Origin: Myxococcales bacterium
GTDB lineage: Bacteria; Myxococcota_A; Polyangia; Polyangiales; Polyangiaceae
Reading direction: 5' to 3'
Length of the DNA stretch: 64,000 nt
NCBI GenBank assembly: GCA_903642325.1
Contig: CAHJWM010000031.1
Location: 1-64,000, forward strand
A program made the translations under genes and the position numbers. The notes beneath the pieces were generated by a model. It was not told where the DNA came from. It searched no databases and saw nothing but the letters and a program-made list of their open reading frames with translations. Shown here one piece after another: positions 47,101 through 55,100 of the stretch. Positions within the stretch are counted from its first letter, which is position 1. Each line of letters begins with the position of its first letter.

Positions 47101-49725
47101 CGCGCTTTCGATCCGGAAGGCGCGGCGCGTGACGCCTACTTGGCCGTCGAACACGGGGCCGGCGGGCTCACCCCCATTGCCGCTGAGCGCTTCGCGGCGG
47201 CGGGACCTGGCGCAGCGCGGCTCGCGTCATCTCTGCTCGACCGGGCGCGGGCCAGCGAGGAGCCCGCTGAACAGCGGCAATTATACGAGCGCCTGAGCCA
47301 CATCGATCGCTCTCGGGGCGACACTTCGAGCGCGCTTTTGTGGCAGATCGCGATTTTGGAACAATCGCCCGACAATCTGCCAGCCCTCCGTCGTTTGGAG
47401 CACGCGTACATCAACGCCGATCGCCTCGATGAGCTCGAGTCGATCGCGGCAAGCTTGGCCCGCACACTCGACGCTTCCGAGGCCAACGCCCACGCACGCC
47501 TGACCGCGCATTTGCGGGTGAGGCGCGGCGCGTGGCTCGAGACGCGTGACATGGCGGAGATCGCGATTGCGCATGCGCCGAGCGAGCTCTGGGCGCTGCG
47601 CACACTCAGCGCGCACGCGCGCGTCACCTTTGACAGCGAGCTCGGGCTGCGCTGTGACGAGCGGCTATTCGAGCTCTCTGAGCGCCCGCTCGATAAGGGC
47701 ACGCTTGCGTTACGGGCCGCCGAAGCCGCCGTTCTGCTGGAGCGAGGGCCAGATACGAAGCGGCTGTTGGCGGCGGCGCTGGAACAAGTGCCGGATCACT
47801 GGCTCGCGCTCAGCACGCTTGCGGAGGTCTTGGAAGCAAGCGAAGAATATCCGGCTGCCGCTCGAGCGCTGGAGCGCGCGGCCCAGGCTAGCAACGTGCC
47901 GGCGCACCAGGTCAGCGCCTGGTATCGAGCGGCCGTGCTCTGGCTGGACCGGGTCGGGGACGGCGAACGCGGACGCGCCGCGCTCGAATGCGCGGTGACG
48001 GTAGATTTTGGTCACGAAGACGCGGTCGTGCGCCTGCAGGCGTTGTACGCAGCCGTCGGCGAGCGTCAAAAACTCGCTGAGCTCTTGCAGCGTCGACTCG
48101 AGCGCACGACCGATCCGGAGGAGCGGATCGCGATCGAAGTCGCCCGCGGCCGCGCGCTCGCGGAGGCCGGCGAACGGGACGCAGCCAAAGCCGCCCTCTC
48201 ATCGGCGCTCGACGCAAATCCAGACCACGCCGAGGCGCTCGAGGCTTTCGCCGGTCTTTGCTTGGCTGAAGGCGATTGGGGCTCGGCGGAGCGTGCCCTG
48301 ATTCGCCTCGCTCGTCACACCGGTGACCCTGAACGCCAGGCGCAAATTTATCGCCGCCTGGGTGAGCTTTACGACACTGCTCTGCCGAACCCAGAGCGCG
48401 CCGAGCTCGCCTACAAGGAGGTTCTGAAGCGCGCGCCGGAGGACGGCGACACGGTAGCGCGCTTGGTTCAAGTTCATGGTCGGCTCGGCGACACGACGAC
48501 TGCGCTGTCGCTGCAGACGGATCTATTGGCGCGCGCCCACACGCCGGAAGAAAAGCGCGCGCGGACGCTGGCTTTGGCGATCGTCGAGGAACAAATCGTC
48601 GGGGACCGTAAGCGCGCCGAGCTCACTTTCGACAGGGCACGCAAAGAGTGGCCGCACGACAGCACCGTGCTGCGCGCCATCGCAGAGTTCCAACGGCGCG
48701 GCGGAGAGACGCGCTCCACGCAAATGATGCTCGACCGCGCGGCCATGGACGCCCGCCGAGCACTCGCCACCGGGCGCTTCGAGCCGAGCTTCTTCGAAGT
48801 ACTGGCGACCGTGGCGGAGCTTAAAAATACCGACGACTCCTGGCTCGTGGCCCGCGCCACGCTCGCCGCCCTGCACGGTGAGGAGCTGCCGGTCCCGGCG
48901 GCGGGTCCGGTTGCCGGAGATCCCCGGCTCGATGACCTGCTTACGCCCGACCTAGTCAGTCCGCCGCTCCGCGCGCTCTTGAAAAAAAGCGGCGATATCT
49001 TGGATGCGGCTTATCCGGTCGACCTGGGCGCTTTGAACGCCGCGCCGCTGCCGGCGTCGTCGGCCGCCTTCGAAAGCTACGTGCAGCAGGTCGCTGCCGC
49101 CTTCGGCCTTCGTGGCCTAGAAGTGCTTGCCTCGCGCACGCTTGGACCGGTGTGTGTGCCCGTGAGCACCGCGCCACCGCAGATCGTGTTCGGGCAGGCG
49201 CTCTTGGACAGCGAGGACGACGCCGCCCGTTACTTCCTGCTCATCCGTAGCCTGAAGATCCTGCAGGGGAGCGCCGCCGCGTTGTCGCGCACCGCGGCGG
49301 TCGAGCTCTGGCCCGTGCTGGCAGGCTTTCTGAATCTGCTTGCGCCCAGTTGGATCCCCCAGGGCGTAGACGCCAAAAAGCTCGCCGAGACGCAGAGCCG
49401 AATCTCGGCGGTGATGCGTAGGAACTTGGACGACGACGTCCCGGTGCTGGCCCTCGAAGTGATCGGTGCCATTGGCAACCGCGCGAGCTTGCTGGCTACG
49501 GCCCTTTATCAATGGGGCAATCGCTGCGCGCTTTTGTCAGCGGGCTCACTGGTCGCTTCCTTGCGCGGCGTCGCGCTAGCCAGCGGCCAGCCGGGCCCGC
49601 CACCGCCCGAAGGCGCCGAGCGCGTTAAATGGATCGTGCGGAATGCGGAAGCGCGGGACCTTGCGACGTTCGCCGTCAGCGAGCAATACGCGGAGGCGCG
49701 CTCGCGTTTGGGCTTGAGCCGTTAG
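44191..49725 (+). CDS. Giant TPR protein 2 of a coupled pair (1844 aa)
   Basis: Residues 1-320 are acidic and proline-rich, with three acidic-Thr sites: EDDVTVVGR (T76), DEEEQTRFF (T200) and DEEHTVLLH (T226). About 330-1540 are TPR-like helices (ASAVRAYRQALDLDPSNEPA, AALERAAQASNVPA-type, LIRLARHTGDPERQAQIYRR, NPERAELAYKEVLKRAPEDG). The last ~280 residues form a domain like that of the preceding protein (AAFGLRGLEVLASRTLGPVC, RYFLLIRSLKILQGSAAALS, SRISAVMRRNLDDDVPVLAL). No signal peptide. Its ATG overlaps the stop of the first gene by four bases, showing translational coupling. It ends 22 bases before the convergent end of the PBP1C gene. Function is unknown; a multi-partner cytoplasmic scaffold is likely. 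Confidence 0.8.
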   Translation: MSDPTEPNRPASGTGRAAQTAEERAAEQELENDALLDSLLFEDAAALPAPAEPELPSNIAKLHQPSNHQYSEDDVTVVGRGEDLFAEVSSDDGTTGLEDLASSDIDELLSSMPASPIENVDAWPYDAPVQPSARLPDVSAGLRLPAPPRPIARSTSGAPRPEAVATSTEAPPASAGPGSLLESLEPDPASKPNEDEEEQTRFFLRDSPVSVIAPGGPRPETDEEHTVLLHPLQVEQGSGREGPEPSRMPEVERASRVSAHSEAEPTPGWTAPPATSLLDAEFELFSGLPNGFSAADHKLLDEPAQASDEVAQGLLETQSSPLDWPDERPARAHLGGNREAFAMRAEWLEREAHAASNPQARARALTIASELWALTGDLPRARDAAGEASAIPRAQGMAARQMRALAAAEGDFKAVAPALEMEIRGAATAEARVHAAYLSAEVYRLALNDEATGKKKLDLAVRAQQDDPRAHVAKLSELLGKGSGPVRMRFPDSEPLSELSHACEELLRLRGGAPSAGSAQAVGPRAAFEEARRALSTGDRRRAADALATLAVVPGLGHACAWLSASLLGADPSTRARAILELGALAERGGGRLARRALVARALEEGNAQVIREAVSGAVGAQTFAASDRLALAALIGLTPQGLETTIEDVAADPALRPLAAAFVAAAPSSTLDVRSGSEASRAEQHLGHALVSPPAGGSGLEHLLGYAQAFRASHPESPLARFLSLELARVSRSASQVALALSEWPRTDEGPQRTRDERLAVALVHELAGEQASAVRAYRQALDLDPSNEPAVRALSKAVPEETADLLLRLADHVQTSERGALILLEAALRLGLEPREAYDSLVERARLAAPDLPLSYRMAEDAARRRADHGELLVAVRARREAADDPVERSLDLVREALLLADTDLTSTERLLNEARKARPDDLALQELAERTVPTEDVERAAWREAIAETSQGALRGRLFAEAALERARAFDPEGAARDAYLAVEHGAGGLTPIAAERFAAAGPGAARLASSLLDRARASEEPAEQRQLYERLSHIDRSRGDTSSALLWQIAILEQSPDNLPALRRLEHAYINADRLDELESIAASLARTLDASEANAHARLTAHLRVRRGAWLETRDMAEIAIAHAPSELWALRTLSAHARVTFDSELGLRCDERLFELSERPLDKGTLALRAAEAAVLLERGPDTKRLLAAALEQVPDHWLALSTLAEVLEASEEYPAAARALERAAQASNVPAHQVSAWYRAAVLWLDRVGDGERGRAALECAVTVDFGHEDAVVRLQALYAAVGERQKLAELLQRRLERTTDPEERIAIEVARGRALAEAGERDAAKAALSSALDANPDHAEALEAFAGLCLAEGDWGSAERALIRLARHTGDPERQAQIYRRLGELYDTALPNPERAELAYKEVLKRAPEDGDTVARLVQVHGRLGDTTTALSLQTDLLARAHTPEEKRARTLALAIVEEQIVGDRKRAELTFDRARKEWPHDSTVLRAIAEFQRRGGETRSTQMMLDRAAMDARRALATGRFEPSFFEVLATVAELKNTDDSWLVARATLAALHGEELPVPAAGPVAGDPRLDDLLTPDLVSPPLRALLKKSGDILDAAYPVDLGALNAAPLPASSAAFESYVQQVAAAFGLRGLEVLASRTLGPVCVPVSTAPPQIVFGQALLDSEDDAARYFLLIRSLKILQGSAAALSRTAAVELWPVLAGFLNLLAPSWIPQGVDAKKLAETQSRISAVMRRNLDDDVPVLALEVIGAIGNRASLLATALYQWGNRCALLSAGSLVASLRGVALASGQPGPPPPEGAERVKWIVRNAEARDLATFAVSEQYAEARSRLGLSR

Positions 49726-49747
49726 CGCAGCGCGGAGGACACGCGCG

Positions 49748-52189
49748 CTAGTCACTGGAACCATCGCTTGCGATGCTTCCGCTCACGTCACGAACGCGCT
49801 CGCGTACCTCGAACGCGATAAGCTCGCTCGAGGCGCCACTGGCCGCGGCCACACGCACGCGGTGCGAGCCGGGCGACAGTCGCCAGGGTAAGCGGAAGGG
49901 GGCGGCTAGGGTTGCGAGCTCGTGTTCGTCGACGAAGAACGTCAGGTGGTCACTTGCCGCGCGCGCTTCGAGTACGATTTCCTGCTCAGCGCGCCGCCCG
50001 GACTCGATCACGAAGGTTGCGCGCGGGCTCGGAAAAATCAGCTCTGGAGCGGCATTTGCTGACAACTTTGACGGCTCCGGGCAGCGTGCCGAGAACTCCT
50101 CGGGGGCGATCGGCCGCAGCGCCTGGCGCGCGAAATTCCGATACTCGCGCGGATAGCGCTCGAACGTGCGGACAATCGTCGTCTTGCAGGCCGGCCCCGC
50201 GCGCAGCATCGTCTCGGGATCCAGCGCCACGAGCTCGTGCATGTCACAGGCATGGCGCGGCTCACGCCCCGGGACGAACCACTCCTTTCGCCGATGAGGA
50301 CAAAGGTCCGAGGCGAGGTCTCCGCTCAGCTGGCATACCTCGGCCGTGATCAAGCCCGTATAATCGAGGAGCGGCGCGTGTTCCCGACCGCGCATGGCCG
50401 CCAGCATGACCTCGTGAAAGAGCGGTCCGGCCCCCGTGACTCCGGTCGAATTGATCATGGGCGTACCGTCGAAATTCCCGGCCCACACCGCCACCGTCAC
50501 CTCGCGCGTGAAACCGACCGTCCAATTGTCGCGAAAACCCTTGGAAGTACCGGTTTTCGCTGCCACTCGGAATGGGAAGGCGAGTGGGCCGCCAATGCCG
50601 AATTCGGGCGAGCGCGCCAAATCATCGGCCAAAATGTCGGTCAAAATGCGCGCAATGCGCGGGTCGATCACGGACGTCACGCGCTCGGCGGCGCGCGAAA
50701 GCTCCGCTCCATTGCCGAGCAGCGCGCGACGATAAAAGCGGAGGGGCAGAAAATCACCGCCCCGCGCGAGCATGGCGTAGGCCTGCGCGAGCTCGCTGAG
50801 CCTCACCTCCCCGTCGCCGAGCGCGAGCGCGGCGCCGTAGTGCTGGGCGCTGTTTCGCAGGGAGCTAAAGCCGGCGCGATGCAGCAGCGCGAGCACTTGC
50901 TCCGGACCGACTCGCGAGGCCGTATACACCGCGGGCACATTCAAGGAGTTGGCCAACGCGTCGCGCAGCAGCACGGGACCATGAAACCTGCCATCGTAGT
51001 TCTTCGGGGAGTACACGCCGTCGGACGTAGGAAGCCCGAGCTCCAAATCCGGTAGGCGCGTGGCGGCCGTCATGCCCAGGCTCGCCATGGCGGCGGCGTA
51101 CACGAAAGGCTTGAGCGCCGAGCCCGGCTGCCGCAGGGCCCTCGCGCCGTCGTTTTGGCCCAAAGCCTCGACCGCGTAAAAATCCGGAGACCCGACGTAA
51201 GACAGCACCTCACCGCTGACATTTTCCACGACCACCACGGACATGGCGCTGGCGCCGTGATCGGCGGCGGAGCGGACCGCCCGGCGCGATAGCTCCGACA
51301 CCTCTCGTTGCAGCCCAGAATCGATGGTGGTCGTGAGCCGCTGCACGCGCTCCCCGCGCAGCTCGGGCGCCAGCGCCCCGGAGACGAGCCCTTGCATCAG
51401 ATGCTCGGTCCCACCTTGCGCCAAAGCGCGCATCAAGTGCAGCGGTTCGAGCTCTGCGTTACGGACCGCCTCCGCCGGAGCCGAGCCGTGCGCGAGCATG
51501 CGGCGGAGCACGCGATCCCGCCGCCTGAGTAGGGCATACGTGCCACGTGCCGGGTCGTACAGGGTCGGCCCGCGCGGGATCGAGACCAATAGCGCCGCCT
51601 CGGCTAGGTCCAACTTTGCGGCGGGCTTGTCTAAGTAATAGCGACTCGCCGCCTCGATGCCTCGCACATTGGGCCCGAATTCCACCCGATTCAGGTACGC
51701 CTCGAGCACTTGCGATTTGCTCAAGCTGTGTTCGATGCGGAGGGCAATCGCAAGCTCCCGCCACTTGCCCCAAAAGGTGCGCGGGCGCGGCACGACCGAA
51801 CGCGCCAGCTGCTGGGTCAAGGTGCTGGCGCCCGACACGAGCTTGCGTTGCCAGAGCGCCTGCCCCGCCGCGCGGAGCATGGCCAGCGGATCGATGCCCG
51901 GGTGCTGATAGAAGCGCGCGTCCTCGGCAGCGAGCAACGCCGGCACCACGAGCTCGGACAGCTCGCCGAGGCTCACTCGGCTAGACAATTGACCGTCTTT
52001 GCTGCGGAGCTCACGAATCAGCTGACCATCGCGGTCCAGCACCTGGGTGCTGGTGTCTGATCCAGGCTCGAGCAACGCGCTCGGCATGTCCTCGCGCGCC
52101 GCACACGAAATCAGGGCCAAGAGCGGCACGAAATAAACGGTAATTGCGACCAATAGCAGACGCTTTCCGGCCTTTTTCCGGGTACGCAT
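49748..52189 (-). CDS. pbpC: Penicillin-binding protein 1C (bifunctional)
   Basis: About 813 aa. One N-terminal membrane helix (RLLLVAITVYFVPLLALISC). The GT51 glycosyltransferase spans about 60-240, with AAEDARFYQHPGIDPLAMLR, GASTLTQQLARSV and AYLNRVEFGPNVRG. The transpeptidase has SALK (S357, K360) in RQPGSALKPFVYA, SLNVP and the KTGTS box. The C-terminal beta domain (from about 700; VLEARAASDHLTFFVDEHEL) is the BiPBP_C module of class 1C. It polymerises and crosslinks murein in the periplasm and probably repairs it. The ATG at 52189 overlaps the stop of the alpha-2-macroglobulin gene; a GTG one codon upstream is also possible. As in E. coli, PBP1C is paired with the macroglobulin. Confidence 0.95.
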   Translation of the reverse strand: MRTRKKAGKRLLLVAITVYFVPLLALISCAAREDMPSALLEPGSDTSTQVLDRDGQLIRELRSKDGQLSSRVSLGELSELVVPALLAAEDARFYQHPGIDPLAMLRAAGQALWQRKLVSGASTLTQQLARSVVPRPRTFWGKWRELAIALRIEHSLSKSQVLEAYLNRVEFGPNVRGIEAASRYYLDKPAAKLDLAEAALLVSIPRGPTLYDPARGTYALLRRRDRVLRRMLAHGSAPAEAVRNAELEPLHLMRALAQGGTEHLMQGLVSGALAPELRGERVQRLTTTIDSGLQREVSELSRRAVRSAADHGASAMSVVVVENVSGEVLSYVGSPDFYAVEALGQNDGARALRQPGSALKPFVYAAAMASLGMTAATRLPDLELGLPTSDGVYSPKNYDGRFHGPVLLRDALANSLNVPAVYTASRVGPEQVLALLHRAGFSSLRNSAQHYGAALALGDGEVRLSELAQAYAMLARGGDFLPLRFYRRALLGNGAELSRAAERVTSVIDPRIARILTDILADDLARSPEFGIGGPLAFPFRVAAKTGTSKGFRDNWTVGFTREVTVAVWAGNFDGTPMINSTGVTGAGPLFHEVMLAAMRGREHAPLLDYTGLITAEVCQLSGDLASDLCPHRRKEWFVPGREPRHACDMHELVALDPETMLRAGPACKTTIVRTFERYPREYRNFARQALRPIAPEEFSARCPEPSKLSANAAPELIFPSPRATFVIESGRRAEQEIVLEARAASDHLTFFVDEHELATLAAPFRLPWRLSPGSHRVRVAAASGASSELIAFEVRERVRDVSGSIASDGSSD

Positions 52190-55100
52190 CACTCTACGCT
52201 CACTAACGTCGCGCCGTTACGGCCGAAGGTCTCGGGCGTATACATCTCCTCCACGCGCGTCGAGGGCAGCACGAATTTCCCGATGGTCGTGGCGCGCGCC
52301 AAGTAGCGGAAGTGGTACATGCCAGCCGCCATGTGGTCGATGAAGAAGAGTACGCGGTCATCGCGCAGCTCGCGCTCGCTGTAGTCCTCGAAGAAAGTGC
52401 GTCCGGCGGCGAGGTCGTCTCGCGACTCTTCATCATCGCACCCCGGGCAGGGCACCCCAGACGATTCACCGACCGCGAGCGCGGCCGAGCTCGTGGCTAG
52501 GTGGCTATCTACCGCTTCCAAGCCCGCTGGCAGCGGATCATCCACCACTACGAAATCGCGCGGGCTGGGCGTCACGATGACCAGATCGGCGAGCACCAGC
52601 TCGCCGCCCGAAAAGCGCGCCGTGGATACATCGGCAATGCTGGCGAGCGCTTGCGGCAAAGCTTCCGGCGTGACCGCCCTCAGCGCTTTCTGCACGAAAA
52701 ATCCCTGATCGAGCGTGTCCGCCGGCAAGGTGCGGCGCGCGTAACGGAGGCGCGCCTGGTAAAACATCGTTCCGGAGCCGCGTTTTTCGAAGAGCAACGA
52801 GGCCCCCGGCCGCCCCACCACTTGGTTCATGTCGACCCGCGCCTGCTGACTGCTCGAGCTGCGACCGCGCAGGTCCGCCGAGAGCACGGCGTTTTGCCCC
52901 AGCAAAGCTCGGACTTGAAAGTCAGGCACGATCTTCTCTTGGGCTTTGCGATACGCATCGAGCGCGAGCAGCGCGTAGCTCGTCTCTTGCGTGCTGCGCC
53001 AGGTTCCGTTTATACGCTGCAACAGAAGACCGCGTGCAAGGCTCGCCGCCAGCGGGTGGTCGGGCTTGGCGATCAGCAGCGCCCGCAGCACGAGCGCCGC
53101 CGTGCGAGCCTTCGAATCCATCAAAACTGCGTATTCGTCCGCGGTGTTCTCGGACACGAAGGCTGCGTCATTCTCGATCCGGAGCGCGTTCTCCAGGTCC
53201 GGCAGCAGCGCCGAGACCAGCTGCTGCTGACCTTTGCTGACGCCGAGCGCGTGCACGAGCAGCGCCTTGGCAAACAAAGGCAGCTCCTTTCTGTGCTCGA
53301 ATAGACGCTGCATGTAGCCCACGTCCGGGGCCCCCATGTCGGCCAGCACGTCCAAGACGAAGGCCACCGTCGCCAACCGATACGGCGAATCCGTGGTCTC
53401 CGCCAGGTAGCGGCGGAGGTAGTCGCGTCCGCGTTCGAAGACGGGCTTTGGCACGCTCGCGCCATGCAGATTGGCTTGGCCGAGCACGAAGAGCGCATAA
53501 GCACCCACCCACGGATAGCTCTCGCTCGAGTCTGGCCACAGCCCAAACCCGCCGTCGCTGTGTTGCCGCGACACGATCTCTGCGATGGTGTGCGGGACCA
53601 CTTGGTCCAAATCGAGCGGCAACGGGATCTGAAAGTCTTTGGCAAGATCACGCAAAGGCACGAGGGGTATCAGCATGCTGGAGAGCTGCTCGGTGCACCC
53701 GTACGGGTACTGAACCAGCTGCTCGACGCCGGCGCCGAGGCCCACCAGAGCCGTAGAAGAAACGCTGATGTCGAGCTGTCCTACGTCTGCACGGACCGCG
53801 GACAGATCGCCCAAGCTCTCCGCCACCGAGTCCTCGGACGTGCCGTAAAGCGCGACGGCCTCCAGCGTCGCCGGCGAGACGACTTTCCGGGTCACGAGCA
53901 CGGCGTCCCGCTCCCCACCAGCGCTGACATCGAAGCGAAAGCTCGCGGTTCCCGCGCTATCTGCCCGAAACGGAAAGCGCACCTCGATTGATTCATCCCG
54001 CTTCAGGCTCACTGTGCGCGTGCCCTCAGAGGTCAACGCGATGCCCGTAGCCCGGGCCTGGACGGTGACCGGCCCCGGCTCGAAGCTCTTCGCGGAAACC
54101 ACGATCCCAGCCTGAAGCACGTCGCCCGCGCGCAAGAAGCGCGGCAGCGCGGGCCGTGCCATCAAGCGTTTGCTAGTCGTGATGGACGTTGCGCCGAAGC
54201 CGTAGTTGTCCACAGCGCCGACCGCCACCGCCATGATCCGATATGTGGTCAGACTCTCGGGCAGCTTGAACGACACGCGCGCTTTGCCGCTGGCGTCGGT
54301 GATCACACTCGGGTTGAAGTACGCCGTCTGTCGGAAATCACGGCGCGCCGGGCTCAGGCCACCCCCGCCGCCATCACGCCCCTTTTCGGCGCCCAGCGCG
54401 CCATCCAACGCCTCCAATCCAATGTGCGCCAGGGCATCGCGCGACTCCAGCGTGGCGACGCCCAATGGGCGCGGAGCGCTGAATACGGGCAGCGGATCCG
54501 GAGTCTTGTAGCCAATCAAGGACAACACGCCTTCGTCGACCGCGTACACGGTCACCTCGGTCGCCTGTGCCTTGCCTGCGCGATCGGACACGTTTAGATC
54601 AACGTGGATCTCGGCGCCCGGCCTGTAATCCGCCTTATCCGCGGAGACGGCGACCGAAAGGCGACGCGCCTCGGGGTCGATGCGCAACTCCGAATAGCCA
54701 ACGCGGTAGGGGGCGCCGAGGCCAGCCTTGTCTTGCCGGCCTCGCGCGCGCACCAAATGCACGGCCACGAAGGCATTCGGCCGCATGTCCTCGCTGATCG
54801 GCAGATCAAAAGTGGGCGTCGGGCCGTGCAAGTGCACTCGCTGCGCACGATAAATGCCCGCACGTTCCACGGTGACGAGCGCGTCGGCCTCCGGGAACGG
54901 AGATTTCACGAGCACCCGAGCCGTGTCACCGATCTGATAAGCTTGCTTATTGGTCTTCAGCTCCACGCTCAGGGCATCGTTGTCGCCGAAGCCCGTACCC
55001 GATTCGCCAATCGCGTAAACGCCCAGCGCCGACTCGGCCAGATTGCCGCGGCTGTCCTTGGCGGTGGCGTGCAGCACTACATAGCCGGCCGCCGGAATAT

